DNA from: an uncultured Alphaproteobacteria bacterium
GTDB lineage: Bacteria > Pseudomonadota > Alphaproteobacteria > RF32 > CAG-239
DNA: 7,587 nucleotides
Reading direction: 5' to 3'
Assembly: GCA_946618745.1 (NCBI GenBank)
Contig: CAMOLN010000039.1
Span: forward strand, 1 to 7,587
Part shown: positions 1-5,965 of the stretch, in pieces
Numbering within the stretch: the stretch's first letter is position 1
Layout of the letters: every line of letters starts with the position of its first letter
The notes under the pieces: generated by a model
Told to the model about the DNA's origin: nothing
What the model saw: only the letters and a program-made list of their open reading frames with translations
Database searches by the model: none
Program-made: the position numbers and the translations under genes

Positions 1-1593
1 ATGCAAGCCGATAGCTGCCACTACTTCGGGGTTTTCATATTTAGTCAAAGCTAAATACCAGTTTGAGCCGTCGGTTTCTCCTCCATAGTTACGAAATGCT
101 CCCCATTCATAAGGACTGCCGATTACACGGCTAACCGTAAAGTTTTCATCTTCAGCCGTTTCATCATCCGGCGCTGTCAAAAACATGGTATTGGCGCCCT
201 CATAACCGTCACGATTGAGTGAATTTACAATCACTTTATAGTCGCCCTTAACATTACCGGTCAAAGTGATTAAACCTGATTTTACCGTTTCGTTGGCCTT
301 ATCAACTTCTATATCAACTTTTAAGGTTTGATTTTCTTCCAACGGCCAATCAAAATCTCGTGAATTGATGTCTGCTTCGGTGCCCATGCGCATTACCCCA
401 TTTGCTCCGATAGCAATATTTTCCGCTCCACTGACCTTTTGATTGAAGACTACTTCACCACTATCATCACCCAAAACATTAAGATAATAATATTGACCGT
501 CAACATCATCGTTGAAAGTTATAGAGCCGCCGTTTTCGGCACGTAGATTCAAATTAACTATCCCAGTTGCTGTGCCGAGCATATAAATAGCATTAGATTC
601 ACTGTTGACTGTATTACCCTCAAATAATGATGTGCCATTATCCGCACTTACATTCAAATTTTTGCTTGAATATATCGCGCCGCCTTTTGAATTACCATTA
701 CCGATAACCGTATTATATAAAAAGTTGGAATTTACAATATCACCGATTGCTCCGGTATTAAATACAGCTCCTCCTTGAACATAACCACTGTCAGATTGAG
801 CACTATTACCGACAAAATCACCTTGTATTGAGCCAATAACACCGCTGCTATCAAACTGACCGGATAAAGGCATATTATTGATAGCTGTTCCGGTAATGTT
901 AGATAAAGGCGATATTGCTCTATTACCGATAAAATTGGCATCTATATTATTAATTATACCATGGTTATCAATTACACCGCTATGAATAAACTTTCCTTCA
1001 GCTCCAGAACTTTGCGACCAGTTATTCACAAAATTACCGTTAATACTGTCGATAGTACTGGCATTAGCAGCAGAACTAGAATAAGAATATATAAAACCGC
1101 CGACTACATTTCCTGCTGTGGCAGTGCTGTGATTACCGACAAAAGCACCGGTTAATTCGGCTATATCAGCCGGACCAGTTACATGAATAGCACCACCGTA
1201 AGCAGTAGCACTTCCGGTCGCCGAAGTTGAATTGTTTACAAAATCGGAAATAATACTTACTCCGGAAACTCCGCTGGCTAATGAATATATTGCTCCGCCT
1301 TGAGAATTTCCGCTGAGATCAGTAAATAATTTATGATAAACATCTTCCGAAGAAAAATTACCGGTTACTCGGGCAGAAGTAGTATATTCTTCAGGAGCTG
1401 TATAGGTATAATAAAAATTCTGTCCGTTGATATTGACCGCTGTGCCGCCGTTATCAGTATCGGACCATGTTACTTTAGGGGAAGTCAAACTATTGAGATA
1501 AGAGCTGGTTACAACAAATTCTTCATCAGCAAAGGCCGAGGTAGTCAAAAAAGTTCCGCTTAAAAGAATCGCTAATGTTTTTTTACTTTTCAT
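1..1593 (-). CDS. Autotransporter adhesin-like protein with Pmp-type GGAI/FxxN repeats (N-terminal 531 residues; C-terminus beyond window)
   Basis: Reading leftward from the ATG at 1593, the frame stays open for 531 codons to the window edge. Residues 1-22 are a Sec signal peptide (KSKK, hydrophobic core, AFA before DEE). Residues about 99-327 carry seven imperfect repeats of roughly 30-39 residues pairing a GGAIY-like motif with FxxN (FVNN, FVGN, FIGN, FLYN, FEGN), a pattern typical of right-handed beta-helix passengers and of chlamydial Pmp proteins. From about 345 onward come beta-strand-rich segments (VVFNQKVSG, IAIGANGVMRMG) and, near the window edge, WYLALTKYENPEVVAA, which resembles the passenger/linker junction just before an autotransporter barrel. 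The barrel itself is not in the window. An AAGGGA sits 10 nt before the ATG; a GTG directly upstream is a less likely start. Secretion by type V and an adhesin role are inferred from architecture. I cannot name the specific family. Confidence 0.88.
   Translation of the reverse strand, partial: MKSKKTLAILLSGTFLTTSAFADEEFVVTSSYLNSLTSPKVTWSDTDNGGTAVNINGQNFYYTYTAPEEYTTSARVTGNFSSEDVYHKLFTDLSGNSQGGAIYSLASGVSGVSIISDFVNNSTSATGSATAYGGAIHVTGPADIAELTGAFVGNHSTATAGNVVGGFIYSYSSSAANASTIDSINGNFVNNWSQSSGAEGKFIHSGVIDNHGIINNIDANFIGNRAISPLSNITGTAINNMPLSGQFDSSGVIGSIQGDFVGNSAQSDSGYVQGGAVFNTGAIGDIVNSNFLYNTVIGNGNSKGGAIYSSKNLNVSADNGTSLFEGNTVNSESNAIYMLGTATGIVNLNLRAENGGSITFNDDVDGQYYYLNVLGDDSGEVVFNQKVSGAENIAIGANGVMRMGTEADINSRDFDWPLEENQTLKVDIEVDKANETVKSGLITLTGNVKGDYKVIVNSLNRDGYEGANTMFLTAPDDETAEDENFTVSRVIGSPYEWGAFRNYGGETDGSNWYLALTKYENPEVVAAIGLH
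613..1299 (-). repeat. Seven tandem GGAI/FxxN protein repeats, about 30-39 residues each
   Basis: GGA-type motifs begin at residues 99, 133, 165, 200 (degenerate GKFIH), 235 (degenerate GTAIN), 274 and 304. FxxN phenylalanines fall at 118, 151, 188, 221, 260, 291 and 324. The two series alternate regularly, so each unit reads roughly GGAIY-(loop)-I-x-x-I-x-G-x-F-[VI]-[GN]-N. The repeats are conserved as protein but diverged as DNA, so this is an old repeat array rather than a recent expansion. Confidence 0.8.
1528..1593 (-). other. Sec signal peptide of the autotransporter
   Basis: Residues 1-22 show a lysine-rich n-region (K2, K4, K5), a hydrophobic core (LAILLSGTFL) and a signal peptidase I box AFA, followed by the acidic mature N-terminus DEE. 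This is a short standard signal, without the long extended region seen in some large autotransporters. It places the protein outside the inner membrane. Confidence 0.85.
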
Positions 1594-1635
1594 CACACAA
1601 AATTCCCTTCCAATGGATATAAAATATAGTCGTAT

Positions 1636-1665
1636 ATTATAATTGATAGTTTAATTTATAGTTAA
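1636..1665 (-). promoter_or_regulatory. Sigma-70-type promoter for the autotransporter gene
   Basis: On the minus strand a -10 box TATAAT (1641-1636) lies 18 nt downstream of TTAACT (1665-1660), a 4/6 match to TTGACA. Transcription would start near 1629, giving a leader of about 36 nt containing the AAGGGA ribosome site. It lies just past the terminator of the upstream minus-strand gene, so the autotransporter probably has its own transcript. Confidence 0.55.
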
Positions 1666-1670
1666 CCGAT

Positions 1671-1706
1671 AAAAAAAGAATCCTGTTTTTAATGACAGGA
1701 TTCTTT
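1671..1706 (-). terminator. Rho-independent terminator of the 70-residue DUF465-like gene
   Basis: The arms AAAGAATCCTG (1675-1685) and CAGGATTCTTT (1696-1706) pair perfectly over 11 bp with a 10-nt loop. On the minus strand the hairpin runs directly into a T-tract (complement of the A-run 1671-1677). It lies 21 nt past the stop codon at 1728. The plus-strand side has only a short T run, so leftward termination is the likely function. Confidence 0.8.
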
Positions 1707-1727
1707 AATTAATATGCTTGATAAAAA

Positions 1728-1940
1728 TTAAGCTATTATATTGGGTGTTATTTTAGACTCCACCGATTTGATTTTACTTTTAACACCGGTGCGAAGATTG
1801 CTTAATTGTTTAGCCTTAAAAAAATCAATAGTGCGATTATTAACTACCAAATGACGAATATCGGAAGAAACGCGACGCTCTTCCAACTTTAGTTCGCAAA
1901 GCTGTTGTAACAACTTAGCGGAGGCATTTTGATTAAACAT
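1728..1940 (-). CDS. Short helical protein, DUF465/YdcH-like (70 aa)
   Basis: A 70-residue protein starting MFNQNASAKLLQQ. It is rich in charged helix-forming residues, with the pattern LKLEERRVSSDI in the first half and FFKAKQLSNLRTGVKSKI in the second. This resembles the two-helix DUF465 (YdcH) hairpin, where the second helix usually reads like LKKxKLxLKDEI. The match is by eye and moderate, and the function of that family is not well established. The ATG at 1940 is chosen because AAAGG (1955-1951) lies 10 nt upstream; extending to the in-frame TTG at 1958 would bury that site inside the gene. A near-consensus promoter upstream and a clean terminator downstream support a real, monocistronic gene divergent from the phosphofructokinase gene. 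No membrane segment or signal peptide is seen. Confidence 0.72.
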   Translation of the reverse strand: MFNQNASAKLLQQLCELKLEERRVSSDIRHLVVNNRTIDFFKAKQLSNLRTGVKSKIKSVESKITPNIIA

Positions 1941-1950
1941 ATATGAGTGA

Positions 1951-1955
1951 CCTTT
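1951..1955 (-). promoter_or_regulatory. Ribosome binding site fixing the 70-aa gene start at 1940
   Basis: AAAGG on the minus strand, 10 nt before the ATG at 1940-1938. It argues for that ATG over the in-frame TTG at 1958-1956, which overlaps the start of the site. Confidence 0.6.
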
Positions 1956-1989
1956 CAAATAAAAGCTCTTATCAACTGATATTTTTTAC

Positions 1990-2003
1990 TGGAAAACGTT
2001 CCA
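1990..2003. promoter_or_regulatory. Inverted repeat TGGAA-N4-TTCCA, candidate operator
   Basis: TGGAAAACGTTCCA forms 5-bp perfect arms around AACG. It covers about +5 to +18 relative to the predicted start of the minus-strand transcript and lies 64 nt before the phosphofructokinase ATG. That is a position where a bound regulator could affect both divergent genes. Only one copy is seen and I cannot assign a regulator. Confidence 0.3.
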
Positions 2004-2014
2004 ATATATGTCAT

Positions 2015-2043
2015 ATTATACATCAAAATTCATAAATTTGCAA
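2015..2043 (-). promoter_or_regulatory. Sigma-70 promoter for the 70-aa DUF465-like gene
   Basis: On the minus strand, TTGCAA (2043-2038) and a perfect TATAAT (2020-2015) are separated by exactly 17 nt. Transcription would begin near 2008, leaving a leader of about 68 nt before the ATG at 1940. I found no equally convincing plus-strand promoter for the phosphofructokinase gene in the same gap. Confidence 0.65.
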
Positions 2044-2066
2044 CAATAAAATGAGGACATATAAAT

Positions 2067-3146
2067 ATGAAAAAAATCAAAAGGATAGGTATTTTAACTT
2101 CCGGTGGCGATTGTGCCGGACTAAACTCGGTAATCAGCTCGGTTGTTGCCGCTGCAGAAAAAAAAGGCTGGGAAGTTTACGGAATCCATAACGGAACAGA
2201 AGGTATTACCGAATCGCCCCATGGTTATCAAGTACTGACTCTAAAAGATTTTTGTGATTCTCCTTGGCCGAGATTATCAGGATCCTATCTCGGTTCATTG
2301 AACAAAGGTTTACGAATCGAATCCTTGGAAGAAGTTTCCCAACGTTTTGCAAAAGGTGTAAAAGACTTAGGCCTAGATGCCATAGTTTTGGTCGGAGGTG
2401 ATGGCAGCATGAATATTGTATCAAATATGAGCAGATGCTCCAAAGTTAAGATGATCGGTATTCCCAAAACCATTGATAATGATACTCCGATTACCGAATC
2501 GTCGGTAGGTTTTCAAACTGCTGTAGAATATTGTACCACTTCAATTGATAGTTTGGAATTGACGGCACGTTCACACAATCGGGCAATGATCATTGAAGTT
2601 ATGGGAAGAGATGCAGGTCATTTGGCTATTCATTCGGCAATTGCCGGTCAGGCTGATGTTTGCTTGATTCCCGAAGTTCCTTATTCACTTGACGGTATAA
2701 TCGAAAAACTTAAAGAAATTAAGGATCGCGGACGAAATCATGCCGTGATTGTGGTGTCAGAAGGCTGCAAAACCGAAGACGGTTACACTGTTTCGCAACG
2801 TTCTAATATGGTAGGCGAAAAGGTTTATGGCGGCATCAGCGAATACCTGAACGCCGAATTAACCAAACGCTATCATGGTATGCAATTTCGTTCGGTAACT
2901 TTAGGACATTTGCAACGTTCCGGTGTGCCTTCGGCACGAGACAGATTGTTGGCTTATTTATTCGGAGCTCATGCAGTGGAATTGTTAGACAAAGGTGAAG
3001 ATCGTCGCATGGTTATTTGGAAAGACGGCAAAATATCTTCTGTTCCGTTGGCTGATGTGGTTAAAGCCGGAACAACTTTTGTTAATCCCAAAGGTAAATA
3101 TGTTACCACGGCTAAAGCCTTGGGAATTTATGTCGGAGAAATTTAA
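2067..3146 (+). CDS. pfkA: 6-phosphofructokinase, probably ATP-dependent
   Basis: Phosphorylates fructose 6-phosphate to fructose 1,6-bisphosphate, the committing step of glycolysis, in the cytoplasm. The 359 residues show the family motifs in order: GILTSGGDCAGLN (8-20, phosphoryl-donor loop), GGDGS (110-114), GIPKTIDND (131-139, with catalytic Asp137), MGRDAGHLA (179-187), SEG (231-233) and GHLQRSGVPSARDR (280-293) for sugar-phosphate binding. Gly113 matches the residue that allows ATP in ATP-dependent enzymes (Asp in PPi enzymes). Lys134 matches the lysine usual in PPi-dependent and Trypanosoma-type enzymes rather than the glycine of E. coli PfkA. ATP use is therefore favoured, but donor preference is not certain. 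It is longer than E. coli PfkA (320 aa). GAGGA (2053-2057) lies 9 nt before the ATG. It looks monocistronic, ending in a strong terminator, and is divergent from the DUF465-like gene. Confidence 0.95.
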   Translation: MKKIKRIGILTSGGDCAGLNSVISSVVAAAEKKGWEVYGIHNGTEGITESPHGYQVLTLKDFCDSPWPRLSGSYLGSLNKGLRIESLEEVSQRFAKGVKDLGLDAIVLVGGDGSMNIVSNMSRCSKVKMIGIPKTIDNDTPITESSVGFQTAVEYCTTSIDSLELTARSHNRAMIIEVMGRDAGHLAIHSAIAGQADVCLIPEVPYSLDGIIEKLKEIKDRGRNHAVIVVSEGCKTEDGYTVSQRSNMVGEKVYGGISEYLNAELTKRYHGMQFRSVTLGHLQRSGVPSARDRLLAYLFGAHAVELLDKGEDRRMVIWKDGKISSVPLADVVKAGTTFVNPKGKYVTTAKALGIYVGEI

Positions 3147-3161
3147 TTCAAATGATTTTTT

Positions 3162-3193
3162 AAACCCTATCCTTTGTGATAGGGTTTTATTTT
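3162..3193 (+). terminator. Rho-independent terminator after pfkA
   Basis: AAACCCTATC (3162-3171) pairs with GATAGGGTTT (3178-3187) over 10 bp around a 6-nt loop, followed by TATTTT. It begins 15 nt past the pfkA stop codon. Confidence 0.9.
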
Positions 3194-3223
3194 GTTGAAA
3201 GACTGGTTTCCGTTATTACTTAT

Positions 3224-3252
3224 AAAAGCAGCTCGACCAGAGCTGTTTTTTT
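3224..3252 (+). terminator. Second terminator-like hairpin upstream of aaxB (tandem terminator or attenuator)
   Basis: CAGCTC (3229-3234) and GAGCTG (3240-3245) form a 6-bp GC-containing stem with loop GACCA. It extends through a G-U pair and four A-T pairs into the run of seven T (3246-3252). It is a textbook intrinsic terminator lying only 27 nt before the aaxB start codon and 30 nt after the pfkA terminator. It could be a back-up stop for pfkA read-through, or a conditional attenuator if aaxBC transcription starts upstream of it. The sequence does not decide between these. Confidence 0.7.
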
Positions 3253-3262
3253 ATCATATAAT
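3233..3262 (+). promoter_or_regulatory. Possible promoter of the aaxBC operon
   Basis: TATAAT (3257-3262) is a perfect -10 with a weak -35 (TCGACC, 3233-3238) at 18-nt spacing. The predicted start near 3269 would fall inside the AAGGAG ribosome site, which is awkward. The -35 would also overlap the hairpin, so the call is tentative. The alternative TTGAAA (3195-3200) with TATAAA (3221-3226) has a 20-nt spacer and is also poor. Confidence 0.25.
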
Positions 3263-3279
3263 TTATAAGGAGATTAGTT

Positions 3280-3864
3280 ATGACAATCGGTGTTAGATAT
3301 CCTACTTTTGCTTTTATTACCTCCGGCGGAGGTCAAGCTGATGACGGTATTCCGCCGCAACCCTTTGAAACATTTTGTTATGATTCTGCTTTGATGAATG
3401 CTAAAATCGAAAATTTTAATATCGTGCCTTATACTTCGGTTTTGCCGAAAGAATTGTTCGGTAATATTGTGCCTCTTAATGATAAAATTATCAAACATTT
3501 CAAACATGGTGCTGTTTTGGAGACTATTATTGCCGGAAACGGAGCTTCGCGTGATGACCACAAGGCTATTGCTACCGGTATCGGAATATGCTGGGGTAAA
3601 GACGATAAAGGTGAACTTATCGGAGGTTGGGCTGCCGAGTATGTGGAATATTTCGACACTCAAATTGATGATGATATTGCCAAAGGTCATGCCGAAATGT
3701 GGTTGAATAAATCATTAAAGCATGAATTGGAAATTCGCGGGGTGGAGAAACATTCGGAATTTCAGATGTGGCATAATTATGTGAATATAACACATCAATT
3801 CGGTTACAGCTTAACCGCGATGGGGTTCCTAAACTTTGAACAGGCCGAACCGGTAAAGTTATAA
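3280..3864 (+). CDS. aaxB: Pyruvoyl-dependent arginine decarboxylase, AaxB type
   Basis: Converts arginine to agmatine and CO2, consuming a cytoplasmic proton, using a self-generated pyruvoyl group instead of PLP. The 194-residue sequence matches, from memory, the chlamydial AaxB (195 aa) almost throughout: [14 protein letters not shown] (25-38), KIENFNIVP (42-50), [13 protein letters not shown] (53-65), FKHGAVLE (74-81), [11 protein letters not shown] (98-108), [11 protein letters not shown] (113-123) and a KHSEFQ/HNYVNI tail. The Thr52-Ser53 self-cleavage pair that yields the pyruvoyl beta-chain terminus is intact, and Glu120 matches the expected catalytic acid, so the enzyme should be active. 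AAGGAG (3267-3272) is 7 nt before the ATG. The antiporter gene follows after 23 nt, so the two form an operon. Regulation may involve the hairpin directly upstream. A biosynthetic role (polyamine precursor) is possible, but the adjacent antiporter favours an export cycle. Confidence 0.95.
   Translation: MTIGVRYPTFAFITSGGGQADDGIPPQPFETFCYDSALMNAKIENFNIVPYTSVLPKELFGNIVPLNDKIIKHFKHGAVLETIIAGNGASRDDHKAIATGIGICWGKDDKGELIGGWAAEYVEYFDTQIDDDIAKGHAEMWLNKSLKHELEIRGVEKHSEFQMWHNYVNITHQFGYSLTAMGFLNFEQAEPVKL
3436..3438 (+). other. Pyruvoyl-forming serine (Ser53) at the AaxB self-cleavage site
   Basis: The TCG codon encodes Ser53 after Tyr51-Thr52. In characterised AaxB the proenzyme cleaves between Thr52 and Ser53, and the serine becomes the pyruvoyl cofactor. 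Position and context are identical here, and the codon is intact. Confidence 0.85.
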
Positions 3865-3873
3865 TATAATTGC

Positions 3874-3878
3874 GGGGA
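3874..3878 (+). promoter_or_regulatory. Ribosome binding site fixing the aaxC start at 3888
   Basis: GGGGA lies 9 nt before the ATG at 3888. It decides against the in-frame TTG at 3870, which would place the site inside the coding region and add six residues. Confidence 0.55.
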
Positions 3879-3887
3879 ATATTAATA

Positions 3888-5363
3888 ATGAAAAAAACAA
3901 ATATAATCAATAATGATGCCGCAACCAAATCCAATAAACTCGGCATGTGGGCTTTGGCTGCGATTGTAGTCAGCTCAATGATCGGCGGCGGCATCTATTC
4001 CCTGCCCCAAAACATGGCGGCGGGAGCTTCGGCAGGAGCCGTATTGTTAGCTTGGGTAATTACCGGACTGGGTATATATTTTATTGCCCGCACTTTTTCA
4101 ATTTTATCAATGGCTAAACCGGAATTAACTACCGGCATATATTCTTACAGTCGGGCCGGTTTCGGATCATATATGGGTTTTATTATCGGGTGGTCATATT
4201 GGCTGTGTCAGGTATGCGGCAATGTCGGCTATGCGGTGATTACCATGGATGCTTTGAACTATTTTTATCCGGGATATTTTACCGGCGGTAATAATCTTGC
4301 TTCGATTATCGGCGGATCAATCATTATTTGGTTTTTTAATTTTTTTGTATTACGCGGTGTAAAACAAGCCAGTGTAGTTAATACCATCGGCACGATTATA
4401 AAAATTGTTCCATTGTTTTTATTTATTTTAATAATGCTGTTTTTGTTTCATTTAGATAAATTTGAGTTGGATTTTTGGGGTGAAGCCGTCAAAACCAAAG
4501 CTCAACTCGGCGATTTGAGCAGCCAAATCAAAAGCACTATGTTGGTTACTCTTTGGTCGTTTATCGGTATTGAAGGTGCTGTAGTAATGTCTAATAAAGC
4601 CAAGTCGCAATCAATCATCGGACCGGCAACAGTATTGGGATTTATGGGATGCTTGGGAATTTATATTCTGTTATCATTATTACCGTTCGGCTATATGGAT
4701 CAAGCTGCGTTGGCAGAAGTTGCCAATCCCTCAACTGCGGGAATTTTGGAACAAGCCGTGGGTAAATGGGGGGCTTGGATTATGAATATCGGTTTGGTAA
4801 TTTCAGTATTAACAAGTTGGTTGGCTTGGACGATGATAACCGCACAAATTCCGCAATCTGCGGCAGTTGACGGCACATTTCCCAAATGTTTTGCCAAAGA
4901 AAATGCCAAAGAAGCCCCAAGCGTGTCTTTAATTATAACATCGGCAGCCATGCAATTATTTTTATTGTTGGTATATTTTTCCAATAATGCTTGGAATACT
5001 ATGTTATCAATTACTTCAGTTATGGTATTGCCGGCATATCTGACTTCTTGTGCTTATTTATGGAAGTTGTGCGAAGACGGAGAATATCCCAAAGGATTGA
5101 TTTACAGCCGTGCCGGAGCATTATTTACCGCAATAGCCGGATCAATTTATGCATTATGGTTGATTTATGCCGCCGGTTTGAAATATTTATTATTGGCGGT
5201 GATTATCATTGCTTTGGGAATCCCGGTTTATATCAGAGCACGCAAACAAAATACCCCAGATGAACCGGTGTTTAAAAAATCAGAACGCTGCTTGGTTTGC
5301 GGGTTAATGTTGATAGCTTTGGTAGCAATCTATGCTTTGGCACGAGGATTGGTGCAAATTTAG
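3888..5363 (+). CDS. aaxC: Arginine/agmatine antiporter, AaxC type (APC superfamily)
   Basis: Inner-membrane exchanger bringing arginine in and agmatine out, completing the cycle with the decarboxylase encoded 23 nt upstream. The 491-residue protein has about 12 hydrophobic segments. The APC helix-1 substrate loop appears as MIGGGIYSLPQN (31-42). Helix 6 carries TLWSFIGIEG (221-230), where Trp223 and Glu229 correspond to Trp202 and Glu208 of E. coli AdiC. SWLAWT (310-315) supplies the equivalent of AdiC Trp293 at Trp314. Segments such as LTTGIYSYSR, GNVGYAVITMDALNYF and QIKSTMLVTLW match, from memory, the chlamydial AaxC more closely than AdiC. Length is slightly above chlamydial AaxC. An arginine/ornithine exchange like ArcD is conceivable, but the decarboxylase partner argues for agmatine. 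No outer-membrane porin resembling chlamydial AaxA is encoded nearby. Confidence 0.92.
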   Translation: MKKTNIINNDAATKSNKLGMWALAAIVVSSMIGGGIYSLPQNMAAGASAGAVLLAWVITGLGIYFIARTFSILSMAKPELTTGIYSYSRAGFGSYMGFIIGWSYWLCQVCGNVGYAVITMDALNYFYPGYFTGGNNLASIIGGSIIIWFFNFFVLRGVKQASVVNTIGTIIKIVPLFLFILIMLFLFHLDKFELDFWGEAVKTKAQLGDLSSQIKSTMLVTLWSFIGIEGAVVMSNKAKSQSIIGPATVLGFMGCLGIYILLSLLPFGYMDQAALAEVANPSTAGILEQAVGKWGAWIMNIGLVISVLTSWLAWTMITAQIPQSAAVDGTFPKCFAKENAKEAPSVSLIITSAAMQLFLLLVYFSNNAWNTMLSITSVMVLPAYLTSCAYLWKLCEDGEYPKGLIYSRAGALFTAIAGSIYALWLIYAAGLKYLLLAVIIIALGIPVYIRARKQNTPDEPVFKKSERCLVCGLMLIALVAIYALARGLVQI

Positions 5364-5365
5364 TA

Positions 5366-5395
5366 TTGACAAAATTTATTGCAATAATATATAGT
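5366..5395 (+). promoter_or_regulatory. Sigma-70 promoter for the 175-aa orphan gene
   Basis: A perfect TTGACA (5366-5371) begins 2 nt after the aaxC stop codon and is followed after 18 nt by TATAGT (5390-5395); TATATA at 5388 gives 16-nt spacing. Transcription would start near 5402, leaving a leader of about 36 nt. This suggests the downstream gene is transcribed separately from aaxBC. No terminator is visible between aaxC and this promoter. Confidence 0.65.
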
Positions 5396-5437
5396 AGCAG
5401 AACTTTACTTTATTATTAACTAAAAAAATTATTATTT

Positions 5438-5965
5438 ATGTCTATAGTTCTTACAAAACAGGAAGCCTTGAGGCAAATTGCAAGATTAATCTGCGAAAAC
5501 GGTATTGATGTGAGCGCAGTGGAGAATATGCTCCAATCAATTCCCGCTAGCCAGAAGTTTGATGTAGCCGTTGTCACTGATGACAATGGAACAATTGAGC
5601 GTCTGCCTCTGAACACTGGATCAGATATGTGCCCTATAGGGATTTATCCCTTCAAAAATGGCCCATTCAGTAATTTATACATTGAACTGACTGAACAGTC
5701 CTCTCAAACCCGCAAAGAGGCCAAAAGGCGGCAGAAGGGAAATCAAAGAATCCCTCCGCTTGATTTCTGGAAGAGTTTAAAGCCTGTTATTTCAGAGCTT
5801 AATGAAGCAATGAAACAATTGAGTGGCGTTCCTTTATCCGGAAGTTATTATGCCGAAATACCGGGAATACCGGGAAATTCTCAAAACGCAATCTGGACAA
5901 TTGGTAAGTTTGGAGATATTTATCCAGATCACCAAGTTGCCAGAACACGGTATACAGGCTGTTAA
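5438..5965 (+). CDS. Unrecognised 175-aa protein with atypical codon use
   Basis: I do not recognise this protein. Residues about 5-35 look helical (KQEALRQIARLICENGIDVSAVENMLQ). A likely strand follows (FDVAVVTDDNGTIERLPL, 41-58), then a basic stretch (RKEAKRRQKG, 92-101), another helix (LKPVISELNEAMKQL) and a Gly/Pro-rich turn (PGIPG) before a C-terminus ending RTRYTGC. There is no signal peptide or membrane segment, so it is probably cytoplasmic. No Shine-Dalgarno sequence precedes the ATG; the leader is A/T-rich with a run of seven A. Codon choice differs from neighbouring genes, with more AAG, GAG, CAG, CTG and AGG/AGA/CGG. That suggests acquisition by transfer. It has its own promoter and a strong terminator, so it appears to be a self-contained cassette. 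Being real is likely; function is unknown. Confidence 0.7.
   Translation: MSIVLTKQEALRQIARLICENGIDVSAVENMLQSIPASQKFDVAVVTDDNGTIERLPLNTGSDMCPIGIYPFKNGPFSNLYIELTEQSSQTRKEAKRRQKGNQRIPPLDFWKSLKPVISELNEAMKQLSGVPLSGSYYAEIPGIPGNSQNAIWTIGKFGDIYPDHQVARTRYTGC

Noticed and set aside
732..941. Open frame on the minus strand inside the autotransporter region (69 codons), and plus-strand frames at 961-1155 and 1333-1563
   Set aside because: They lie within the autotransporter coding region, which has a signal peptide, ordered repeats and no stops. The alternative translations show no family signature or ribosome site.
613..1299. CRISPR array or recent DNA tandem repeat
   Set aside because: The periodicity exists at the protein level only. 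Nucleotide sequences of the units are diverged, spacing is irregular, and the frame is open throughout.
1990..2003. LexA/SOS box
   Set aside because: The palindrome is TGGAA-N4-TTCCA and lacks both the GTTC-N7-GTTC direct repeat of alphaproteobacterial LexA and the GAAC-N4-GTTC box of other groups.
3188..3279. Small RNA gene between the two terminators upstream of aaxB
   Set aside because: Only about 30 nt separate the two hairpins and no promoter with acceptable spacing places a start there, so an independent transcript is not supported.
3274..3994. Minus-strand frames opposite aaxB and the aaxB-aaxC junction (138 and 125 codons)
   Set aside because: aaxB and aaxC are recognised along their full length on the plus strand. 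The antisense translations are low-complexity shadows without start signals.
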